DNA of 11,271 bases, from positions 1-11,271 of the forward strand of contig CAIUQV010000626.1 in the NCBI GenBank assembly GCA_903901375.1. Direction: 5' to 3'. The notes beneath the pieces were generated by a model, which was given only the letters and a program-made list of their open reading frames with translations, did not search any database and was not told the origin of the DNA. Below, in pieces: positions 4,878 through 11,271 of this stretch. A program made the position numbers and the translations under genes. Each line of letters begins with the position of its first letter. The stretch's first letter is position 1. Source of the stretch: an uncultured Ignavibacteriota bacterium. Lineage in GTDB: Bacteria; Bacteroidota; Ignavibacteria; Tepidaquicellales; Tepidaquicellaceae.

Positions 4878-5942
4878 ATGAGCAAACTCTTTTCACCTCT
4901 GAAGATTCGTGATGTAGAAATTAAAAACAGGATAGCTGTTTCGCCTATGTGCCAGTATTCTGCAATAGAAGGATTTCCCACTCAATGGCATACTGTACAT
5001 TATGGCACCCGTGCTGTTGGAGGCGCAGGGATGATTATTCAGGAAGCAACTTCTGTTTCTCCAGAAGGCAGAATTAGCATCGGTGATTTAGGTTTATGGA
5101 ATGATGAGCAGACATACGTTTATAAGAAAATTACAAACTTTATTTCTTCCCGTAATTGTGTCCCTGCTATTCAGCTCGCTCACGCTGGAAGAAAAGCTTC
5201 AGCATCAATGGGATGGGAGAAGCAAGGCTCTGTAAAGATTGAAAACGGCGGATGGAAAACTTATGCTCCTTCTGCACTGGCATTTTCAGACGCTTATTCC
5301 GAACCGCTTGAAATGACAACGGAGGATATTAGTAAAGTAATTGATGATTTTCGGAATGCTGCCCGTAGGAGTATTCTGGCAGGTTATAAAATTATTGAAC
5401 TTCATTTCGCTCATGGATACCTTGTTAGTGAATTTCTTTCACCGCTCACAAATTTGCGTAAAGATAATTATGGCGGCTCTTTTGAAAACAGATGCCGTCT
5501 TGCAGTAGAAATTACAAAAGCTGTAAGGGATGTAATTCCGGAAGTTACGCCTCTGTTCGTACGGATTTCATCCATTGAATGGGTTGAAAACGGATGGGGG
5601 ATTGATGATTCAGTTGCATTAACAAAGATTCTGAAAGAAAACGGTATTGATTTAATAGATTGTTCAAGCGGTGGTAATTTAAACCATCAGAAAATTTCTC
5701 TTGCTCCTGGATATCAGGTACCGTTTGCTGAACAGATAAAAAGAGAATCAAGTATCCAAACGGGCGCAGTCGGTCTTTTGACTTCACCTGAACAATGTGA
5801 AGATATTTTAGATAATAATAAAGCAGATTTAGTTCTTCTTGGCAGGGAAATGTTACGTAATCCTTACTGGGCGCTTGATGCAGCTAAAACACTAAACGCA
5901 GATATCGATTATCCAAAACAATACCTGCGTTCAAGATTATAA
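4878..5942 (+). CDS. namA: Old yellow enzyme, YqjM/NamA-type NADPH dehydrogenase
   Basis: This 354-residue cytosolic FMN enzyme would reduce activated C=C bonds (enals, enones, maleimides, some nitro compounds) with NAD(P)H. It belongs to the thermophilic-like/YqjM class: FMN-tuning C25 and nearby Y27 in SPMCQYSA, QLAHAGRKAS (99-108), the substrate-binding histidine pair H176/H179 and catalytic Y181 in HFAHGYL, SPLTNLRKDNYGGSFENR (188-205), DCSSGG (261-266) and the C-terminal GREMLRNPYW (322-331) with the phosphate and interface arginines. The usual HGAH motif is HFAH here, placing a bulky Phe between the active-site histidines. The start has an A/T-rich leader with no Shine-Dalgarno. It is divergent from the dienelactone hydrolase and ends 14 bp from the convergent preA end, so it is not part of the pyrimidine operon. 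The role is probably detoxification or stress; the natural substrate is unknown. Confidence 0.92.
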   Translation: MSKLFSPLKIRDVEIKNRIAVSPMCQYSAIEGFPTQWHTVHYGTRAVGGAGMIIQEATSVSPEGRISIGDLGLWNDEQTYVYKKITNFISSRNCVPAIQLAHAGRKASASMGWEKQGSVKIENGGWKTYAPSALAFSDAYSEPLEMTTEDISKVIDDFRNAARRSILAGYKIIELHFAHGYLVSEFLSPLTNLRKDNYGGSFENRCRLAVEITKAVRDVIPEVTPLFVRISSIEWVENGWGIDDSVALTKILKENGIDLIDCSSGGNLNHQKISLAPGYQVPFAEQIKRESSIQTGAVGLLTSPEQCEDILDNNKADLVLLGREMLRNPYWALDAAKTLNADIDYPKQYLRSRL

Positions 5943-5956
5943 ATTGTTTAGCTGTT

Positions 5957-7306
5957 TTATTTCAATCTGTATTCAATTGCCTTTTTAGGTTCAGGTACAA
6001 AGTGTCCCATGCCGCCCGCCATCTTATCGTTGAATGTAGTCGGAATGTCTCCCTTTGCAGTTCTTTCCGTCCAGGTCAGTTCTTCATTGCCGCTGTCTTT
6101 CCTGACCATAGAAATACAATTCTCTACAGGACATACGAGTGAACAAAGATTGCATCCTACACAATTTTCTTCTATTGTCTGAGGAATTCTGCTTTCATTG
6201 TTCTCGGATAGTTTGATCGCCTGATGTGCTCCGTCTTCACATGCAATATAGCATAACTGACAACCGATACATTTCTTGTCATCAATGTCTGCAATGATTT
6301 TATATTTCAGGTTCAGGTTTTCCCATTTCCTTACGTTAGGTAATGCAAGCCCGGTCATTTCATCTATTGTATTAAATCCTTTGTCATTCATATACTGTTC
6401 AAGCCCTGCAACCATTTCTCTGATTATTCCAAATCCGTAATGCATCACTGCAGTACACACCTGAACGTTCGTCGATCCCATAAGAATAAATTCAACCGCA
6501 TCTCTCCAGTTCTCTATTCCGCCTATGCCTGATATTGGAAGATTGAAATCAGGAATCTTAGCAACATTCTTAACCATGTTCAGTGCTATCGGTTTTACTG
6601 CTGGTCCGCAGTAACCGCCGTTTGTACTCTTCCCGTCAACCGTTGGGTAGGGGACAAAGTTATCAATATCAACACCTATTATGCTTTGAATGGTATTAAT
6701 CAACGATACAGCATTTGCTCCGCCTCTTTTTGCTGCAGATGCAGGGTCTTCAATGTGCGATACGTTTGGCGATAATTTTACTATTACTGGAACTTTCGCA
6801 ACTTCCATTACCCAGGATGTAATAAGTTCAAGTACTTCAGGGTCCTGTCCTACTGCCGAACCCATTCCTCTTTCACACATTCCGTGCGGACAGCCGAAGT
6901 TAAGTTCTATTCCGTCAACACCTGCATTCTCTACATCCTTTATTATCTGATGCCATTCTTCTTTTGACTGCACCATCAGTGATCCAACTACTGCATTGTC
7001 GGGAAAATATTTTTTCACTTCTTCAATCTCGCGTAGATTATCTGCAAGAGTCCTGTCGGAAATTAATTCGATGTTGTTAAACCCAGACATTCTGTTTCCT
7101 TTATACGAAACAGCTCCGTATCTGCTGGAAGTGTTCACAACCGGCACTCCCATTGTTTTCCAGACTGCTCCGCCCCATCCGGCATCGAATGCTTTCATAA
7201 TCTGATATCCCGAATTTGTCGGTGGTGCCGACGCTAACCAGAATGGATTTGGAGATTTTATTCCGGCTAAATTACTCGCTAATTTATTTGATGACTTTAT
7301 ACCCAT
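5957..7306 (-). CDS. preA: NAD-dependent dihydropyrimidine dehydrogenase subunit PreA
   Basis: This 449-residue FMN and iron-sulfur subunit reduces (or oxidises) uracil/thymine to the 5,6-dihydro forms. The dihydroorotate-dehydrogenase-like barrel (about 1-335) carries substrate Asn N136 and active-site C139 in ELNFGCPHGM, corresponding by spacing to Asn668/Cys671 of mammalian DPD, followed by ERGMGSAVGQ. It also has VIVKLSPN (174-181), SLINT (201-205) and GIGGI (260-264). A C-terminal ferredoxin-like domain has two [4Fe-4S] motifs: C346/C349/C352/C356 and C382/C385/C388/C392. Electrons come from PreT, encoded four bases upstream. It is the last gene of the pyrimidine operon and its 3' end lies 14 bp from the convergent old yellow enzyme gene. 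There is no Shine-Dalgarno, so translation may be coupled to preT. Family and role are well supported; direction in vivo is inferred from the neighbours. Confidence 0.95.
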   Translation of the reverse strand: MGIKSSNKLASNLAGIKSPNPFWLASAPPTNSGYQIMKAFDAGWGGAVWKTMGVPVVNTSSRYGAVSYKGNRMSGFNNIELISDRTLADNLREIEEVKKYFPDNAVVGSLMVQSKEEWHQIIKDVENAGVDGIELNFGCPHGMCERGMGSAVGQDPEVLELITSWVMEVAKVPVIVKLSPNVSHIEDPASAAKRGGANAVSLINTIQSIIGVDIDNFVPYPTVDGKSTNGGYCGPAVKPIALNMVKNVAKIPDFNLPISGIGGIENWRDAVEFILMGSTNVQVCTAVMHYGFGIIREMVAGLEQYMNDKGFNTIDEMTGLALPNVRKWENLNLKYKIIADIDDKKCIGCQLCYIACEDGAHQAIKLSENNESRIPQTIEENCVGCNLCSLVCPVENCISMVRKDSGNEELTWTERTAKGDIPTTFNDKMAGGMGHFVPEPKKAIEYRLK

Positions 7307-7310
7307 ATAA

Positions 7311-8642
7311 TTAAACTTTATTATTTGTTAATTGTGAAATAATGCTTTGTGCGGCTTTCTTTCCTTCTGCTACTGAGTTAACCACTTCCTTCCCGCCATT
7401 TACTGCATCACCACCCGCAAAGTATTTTGAATTAGTCGTACGGTAATTATCGTCAACAATAATTCTTCCAAAATCATCTATCTCAAGATTCTTAATATTC
7501 TCAAATAACTCAAAATGTCTTGATTGTCCTGTTGCCTTTATCACCATATCACACTTCTCTATGAATTCACTTCCTGCAATTGTTTTTAGTTTGCCGTCTT
7601 TCATTTCCGTCTTAATAAATTTTACTCCTGAAACTTTTGTGTCTCCGAGTATTCCAACAGGTGCAACATTGAAATATGCTTTAACTCCTGCACTCTTTGC
7701 CAGGTCGTATTCGAATTCATAAGCTCCCATATTCTCCTTTGACCTTCTGTATGCAAGTATCACTGTTTCAGCTCCCATTCTTGCAGATTCAGAAGCCGCA
7801 TCCATTGCCGTGTTACCGCCTCCGAATACTATTACTTTATTCCCGTACACAAGATTACTCTTCTTCATCCTTAATTCCTCAATTATCTCTACTGCACCAT
7901 AAACTTCTTTCTTATCCTCACCCGGTATATTAAGTGCCGATGTGCTTGAATTTCCAATACCAAGAAACACAGCATCGTATTCTTTCTCCAGTTTTTCAAC
8001 ATCAGCTTTTGACTTAATAAAACTGTTGTATATAATATTAAAATGGAATTGTTCCTGCAGGAAATTTAATTCTTCCAGAACATCTTCATTCGCAATCTTG
8101 TAGGGAGCTATTCCGTGCAATGCAAGACCCGCAGCCATTTTCCGTCCTTCATAAATATCCACTTCAATCCCGGCAGCACACAGTTCACTCGCGCAGGAAA
8201 GACCCGCAGGCCCTCCGCCTATAATAGCTGCTTTCTTGTTTATCTTTTTACCTTTAGTAAATAAATGGTTTCTTTCTGCTATCACTTTATTCGTTGCATA
8301 GTTTTGAAGTCTTCCTATCTCTACAGCTTTAACTCCCTGATTCACATAAACACATGAACCTTCGCAAAGCACTTCAACCGGACAAACTTTCCCGCACAGA
8401 TTTCCCATATAATTTGAATCGTATATTGTTTTAGCAGCTCCGGTGATATTACCGCTGTTTATCTGTCTTATGAAAAGCGGAATGTCTATATGCGTCGGAC
8501 ATGCCTTTGTGCATGGAGCATCATAACAGAACAGGCACTTTGAACTTTCCAGTATCGCCTCGGTTTTGTTCATTAGTGTTTTAATCGGAGAAAAGTTTCT
8601 CTCGAATTCTTGCTCGTTTGTTGGTCTCTTAAATTCTGCCAT
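7311..8642 (-). CDS. preT: Dihydropyrimidine dehydrogenase NAD(P)H-oxidising subunit PreT
   Basis: This 443-residue flavoprotein is equivalent to the N-terminal half of animal DPD and related to the glutamate synthase small subunit. It oxidises NAD(P)H at FAD and sends electrons through iron-sulfur clusters to PreA. The N-terminal region has C36/C39/C44/C48 (CLFCYDAPCTKAC) and C87/C93/C97 (CPVEVLCEGSC). Q113 in RLQNYA lies exactly 16 residues after C97, the same spacing as Cys140 to the unusual cluster ligand Gln156 in mammalian DPD. FAD binding is at IIGGGPAG (140-147), NAD(P) binding at VFGGGNTAM (272-280), and the C-terminal FAD motif at YFAGGDA (407-413). The gene is followed after four bases by preA. 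A 123-bp gap separates it from the ureidopropionase gene upstream, so it may have an additional promoter. There is no Shine-Dalgarno. Confidence 0.94.
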   Translation of the reverse strand: MAEFKRPTNEQEFERNFSPIKTLMNKTEAILESSKCLFCYDAPCTKACPTHIDIPLFIRQINSGNITGAAKTIYDSNYMGNLCGKVCPVEVLCEGSCVYVNQGVKAVEIGRLQNYATNKVIAERNHLFTKGKKINKKAAIIGGGPAGLSCASELCAAGIEVDIYEGRKMAAGLALHGIAPYKIANEDVLEELNFLQEQFHFNIIYNSFIKSKADVEKLEKEYDAVFLGIGNSSTSALNIPGEDKKEVYGAVEIIEELRMKKSNLVYGNKVIVFGGGNTAMDAASESARMGAETVILAYRRSKENMGAYEFEYDLAKSAGVKAYFNVAPVGILGDTKVSGVKFIKTEMKDGKLKTIAGSEFIEKCDMVIKATGQSRHFELFENIKNLEIDDFGRIIVDDNYRTTNSKYFAGGDAVNGGKEVVNSVAEGKKAAQSIISQLTNNKV

Positions 8643-8694
8643 ATTGTATTATTCTATAACTTTCTCTAATATTTTTTACAATTTACTATTAATT

Positions 8695-8733
8695 ACATTT
8701 CAATTGCATCTGATTACATTAATACACATTAAT
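8695..8733. promoter_or_regulatory. Phased ACATT repeats in the ureidopropionase-preT gap
   Basis: In the only sizeable gap of the pyrimidine operon (8643-8765), ACATT occurs at 8695, 8716 and 8726, spaced 21 and 10 bp, which puts the copies on one helix face. The last two extend to the 8-mer ACATTAAT (8716-8723 and 8726-8733). This could be a regulator site for an internal promoter ahead of preT, but the region is so AT-rich that chance is plausible. Confidence 0.25.
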
Positions 8734-8765
8734 TTATTCTAATTAATTAACAACGGACAACTAAA

Positions 8766-9632
8766 TCAGAGCTCCGTCATCTTAGTGTAAGTCTCCGGTC
8801 TTCTGTCTCTGAAAAACTGCCAGGTAGCTCTCACTTCTTCTATCATATCTAAATCAAATTCCGCAACTAATAATTCATCATTGTCTTCAGAAGCCTGTGC
8901 AAATATTTGTCCTCTCGGGTCAACGAAATACGATGAACCATAAAACTTTCCTATGCTCCATGGTTTTTCAGTACCAACTCTGTTTATGCATCCCATAAAA
9001 TATCCGTTAGCTGCTGCATGTGCAGGCTGCTCTAACTTCCATAAATACTGTGAAAGTCCGCTTACTGTTGCAGATGGGTTATAAACTAATTCTGCTCCGT
9101 TCAAACCGAGTATCCTTGCACCTTCAGGAAAATGCCTGTCGTAACATATGTACACTCCTACTTTGCAGTATTTTGTCTGAAATACTGGATAACCCAGATT
9201 ACCTGGCTTAAAGAAAAACTTTTCCCAGAATCCTGATGTATGAGGTATATGGTTCTTTCTGTATTTGCCAAGTACTGTTCCGTCTGCATCAATCACTGCT
9301 GCCGTGTTGTATAATATCCCAGCCTGTTCTTTCTCGAATATTGGAACTACTATAACCATATTGTATTTCTTCGCATATTCCTGCATCCTCTCAACCGTAG
9401 GCCCTGGCATTGGTTCGGCAGATTCATACCACGCTTTATCTTGTCCCGGACAGAAATAAGGAGTATTGAATATTTCCTGAAGACATAATATCTGTACACC
9501 TTTTTTGCCTGCTTCTTCTATGTAAGGAATATGTTTTTGTATCATTGCTTCTTTTATTTGAGCAATGGTACCTTCACCTTCCGTCATCGGAAGCGACATT
9601 TGTATTAACCCTGATTTAATTTTTCTTGGCAT
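8766..9632 (-). CDS. Nitrilase-family amidohydrolase, probable beta-ureidopropionase
   Basis: This 288-residue enzyme of the carbon-nitrogen hydrolase superfamily probably hydrolyses N-carbamoyl-beta-alanine (and the beta-aminoisobutyrate analogue) to the amino acid, CO2 and ammonia, the third step of reductive pyrimidine degradation. The catalytic triad is E53 in LCLQEIF, K126 in YRKNHIPH and C163 in VYICYDRHFPE; E137 in GFWEKFFF is a likely helper glutamate. The WKLEQPAHAAANG segment (198-210) is also typical. The alternative on sequence alone is N-carbamoylputrescine amidase, which is very similar; the position between dihydropyrimidinase and dihydropyrimidine dehydrogenase genes strongly favours ureidopropionase. 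It is shorter than the animal enzyme, lacking its N-terminal extension. It follows the dihydropyrimidinase gene by 21 bases in the same operon. The leader is A/T-rich without a Shine-Dalgarno. Confidence 0.88.
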   Translation of the reverse strand: MPRKIKSGLIQMSLPMTEGEGTIAQIKEAMIQKHIPYIEEAGKKGVQILCLQEIFNTPYFCPGQDKAWYESAEPMPGPTVERMQEYAKKYNMVIVVPIFEKEQAGILYNTAAVIDADGTVLGKYRKNHIPHTSGFWEKFFFKPGNLGYPVFQTKYCKVGVYICYDRHFPEGARILGLNGAELVYNPSATVSGLSQYLWKLEQPAHAAANGYFMGCINRVGTEKPWSIGKFYGSSYFVDPRGQIFAQASEDNDELLVAEFDLDMIEEVRATWQFFRDRRPETYTKMTEL

Positions 9633-9653
9633 AACTTTATTCTTTAATTATTA

Positions 9654-11033
9654 TTAAATGTTTTTAAATTTATCTCTCTTTATAAACTTGCCGTAACCCT
9701 TTTCTGCTTTCACTTTTCCGTTATCTATCACAAGCTTTCCCCTCAGTATCGTCTGCTTGCATTTTCCTTTCACTTCCCATCCTTCATACGCAGAATAATC
9801 TACGTTCATATGATGGTTCTTTGCCGATATTGTATGTTCTTCATTTGGGTCAAATATAATTATGTCTGCATCTGAACCTATACTTATCGTACCTTTGCGC
9901 GGAAACATTCCGAATATCTTTGCCGAATTTGTCGATGTTATCTCAACGTATTTATTCAGAGATATTTTTCCAGTTTGCACTCCCTCGCTGAACATCAGTT
10001 CCATCCTGTTCTCTATTCCGGGAGCACCGTTTGGTATCTTTGAAAAATCATCTTTTCCGTTTAGCTTCTGTTCCCAGTGAAACGGACAATGGTCGGTAGC
10101 AATCGTCTGTACTGAACCCTGATTTATCCCGCCCCACAAAGCTTTCTGGTCTTTCTTCTCTCGTAAAGGAGGACTCATTACCCACTTTGCACCTTCAAAG
10201 TTCTTTTCATACAATGAAGCATCAAGTAATAAATACTGTACGCAGGTTTCTGCATACACTTTCTGGTGCCTGAGTTGCGAACGCCTGAGTGCATTCAGCG
10301 AACCTTCACAAGACATATGCACTATATATGAAGGTACACCCGTATTGTATGCCATATCTGTGAATCTGCCCGTAGCTTCTGATTCTGTCTCCTCAGGCTG
10401 TGACAGATAATGGTATAAAAGTGAAAGTTTTCCCTCTGCTTTGTGTTTTGCAACAAGGTAATCAATTATGTCTCCGTTTGTTGCATGACTCGTTACTATA
10501 CCACCGTGTTTTTTCACTTCATGCATCAGTCCAATCATCTGTTTATCGTCAATCATCAGCGCTCCTTTATATGCCATAAATGTCTTAAAAGATGAAATCC
10601 CCAGTTCATTAATAAAGTAACCAATCTCTTTCTTTGTATCTTCGTTAAAATCAGTTACTGCCATGTGAAATGCATAATCGCCGTAAGCATTTCCGTTTGC
10701 TCTTCCAGTCCATTCATCATAAGCTGCTTTAAGAGATTCACCCTGTTTTTGTATAATAAAATCTATTACAGTAGTTGTCCCGCCGTGAAGTGCAGCAAGT
10801 GTTCCTGTTTCGTAGTTGTCGGTTGAAAACGTACCCATAAAAGGCATCTCAAGGTGTACGTGAGGGTCTATACCGCCGGGCATTACAAGCTTTCCCTTGG
10901 CATCAATCACTTCATCTGCTTTTACGTCCAGATTATTTCCTATTAAAGATACTTTCTCTCCCTCGATAAATATATCTGCTGTGTAATCGTCTGTAGCAGT
11001 TATTACTCTTCCGTTTTTAATTAGAATTGACAT
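9654..11033 (-). CDS. hydA: Dihydropyrimidinase (hydantoinase family)
   Basis: This 459-residue binuclear-zinc amidohydrolase opens dihydrouracil/dihydrothymine to the N-carbamoyl-beta-amino acid. Metal ligands are visible as H58/H60 in GGIDPHVHLE, the carbamylated lysine K156 in KTFMAYKG, H183 in TSHATNG, H239 in YIVHMS and D314 in IATDHCPF. Substrate-side residues include Y155 next to the lysine, S287 in MSPPLR, and N335 in NGAPGIENRM. The C-terminal beta-sandwich begins at PRKGTISIGSDADIIIFDP (378-396). At the H183 motif the common H-A-E-N-G reads H-A-T-N-G. Length is normal for the family. Allantoinase or D-hydantoinase are sequence alternatives, but the adjacent preTA and ureidopropionase genes point to pyrimidine catabolism. 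It follows the permease gene by 12 bases and precedes ureidopropionase by 21, so it is clearly operonic. There is no Shine-Dalgarno. Confidence 0.94.
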   Translation of the reverse strand: MSILIKNGRVITATDDYTADIFIEGEKVSLIGNNLDVKADEVIDAKGKLVMPGGIDPHVHLEMPFMGTFSTDNYETGTLAALHGGTTTVIDFIIQKQGESLKAAYDEWTGRANGNAYGDYAFHMAVTDFNEDTKKEIGYFINELGISSFKTFMAYKGALMIDDKQMIGLMHEVKKHGGIVTSHATNGDIIDYLVAKHKAEGKLSLLYHYLSQPEETESEATGRFTDMAYNTGVPSYIVHMSCEGSLNALRRSQLRHQKVYAETCVQYLLLDASLYEKNFEGAKWVMSPPLREKKDQKALWGGINQGSVQTIATDHCPFHWEQKLNGKDDFSKIPNGAPGIENRMELMFSEGVQTGKISLNKYVEITSTNSAKIFGMFPRKGTISIGSDADIIIFDPNEEHTISAKNHHMNVDYSAYEGWEVKGKCKQTILRGKLVIDNGKVKAEKGYGKFIKRDKFKNI

Positions 11034-11045
11034 TATATGTATTAT

Positions 11046-11271
11046 TTAATTTATTAATTTAGTTCGTCTTTTTTCAAGTAAGTAGTATACAATAAAGGAA
11101 ACAAAAAATCCGGCAAACCATGCATAATGATATATCTCTGAAATCCATAAAGGCACTCTGCTTGTGTTCATTACTTCAATAGTCGTAAGGAATCCCGGTA
11201 CATTTGGCAGTACTCCTGCTATTAATGCTATTACTGCATTCCTGTTAAATCCGTTCTGAAATGTGTACAAA
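11046..11271 (-). CDS. NCS1-family nucleobase/hydantoin permease, C-terminal fragment at window edge
   Basis: Seventy-four to 75 residues of the C-terminus of a membrane transporter run in from the right edge; the frame is open at the edge and the true start is outside. Two hydrophobic helices are visible (about residues 12-29 and 47-66 of the fragment), preceded by YTFQNGFNRNA and linked by NTSRVPLWISEIYHYAWF. The fragment ends in a basic tail (EKRRTKLIN). The NGFN...ALIAGVLPNVPGFL pattern and the helix-loop-helix layout fit the last segments of NCS1 permeases (Mhp1, PucI, uracil/allantoin type). It is directly upstream of dihydropyrimidinase, so uracil, thymine, dihydropyrimidines or hydantoins are likely cargo. 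Family assignment from a fragment is probable, not certain. Confidence 0.75.
   Translation of the reverse strand, partial: LYTFQNGFNRNAVIALIAGVLPNVPGFLTTIEVMNTSRVPLWISEIYHYAWFAGFFVSFIVYYLLEKRRTKLIN

Noticed and set aside
6880..6900. Loss of the active-site cysteine in PreA
   Set aside because: On first reading the Val in GSAVGQ seemed to replace a DPD cysteine, but counting from the substrate Asn (N136 in NFGC) shows that the catalytic Cys is C139 and is present.
1..11271. Mobile element, phage, defence or secretion system
   Set aside because: Both strands were read for transposase, integrase, toxin-antitoxin, nuclease and repeat-flanked cargo signatures; none was seen, and all large genes are ordinary metabolic families.

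Overview
The window looks like chromosomal DNA from an AT-rich bacterium of the Bacteroidota/Ignavibacteriota (FCB) type. This is an inference: coding DNA is AT-leaning, most start codons lack a Shine-Dalgarno sequence, one leader carries a Bacteroidota-like -7 box (TAnnTTTG), and the gene families fit that group. No rRNA, tRNA, CRISPR array, transposase or phage gene was seen.

Right half (about 5957-11271, all minus strand): a nearly complete reductive pyrimidine degradation operon. In transcription order it holds the C-terminal end of an NCS1-type nucleobase permease (cut by the window edge), dihydropyrimidinase, a nitrilase-family beta-ureidopropionase, and the two subunits of bacterial dihydropyrimidine dehydrogenase (PreT, PreA). 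Together they would import uracil/thymine, reduce the ring, open it and release beta-alanine or beta-aminoisobutyrate plus CO2 and ammonia.

Middle (2893-5942): a membrane-anchored di-haem cytochrome c (+), an exported dienelactone-hydrolase-like enzyme (-) and a YqjM/NamA-type old yellow enzyme (+). The first pair is convergent around a structured terminator-like element. The second pair is divergent around a possible operator. The old yellow enzyme gene ends only 14 bp from the convergent preA end.

Left part (1-2632, minus strand): a biotin-dependent carboxyl-transfer module. A pyruvate/oxaloacetate carboxyltransferase (transcarboxylase 5S / OadA alpha type, without a biotin domain) is followed by an acyl-CoA carboxyltransferase (12S / PccB / MmdA type, cut by the window edge). 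This pairing resembles methylmalonyl-CoA:pyruvate transcarboxylase. Two features stand out. The 205-bp gap between the two genes contains a degenerate heptanucleotide array that holds perfect 7-bp register for 22 units. A 45-codon ORF just upstream of the 5S-like gene overlaps its start codon as ATGA and lies behind a candidate promoter.

No wholly new multi-gene system is evident. The best leads are the heptad array, the small coupled ORF with its leader hairpin, and the altered substrate-pocket motif in the 5S-like enzyme.
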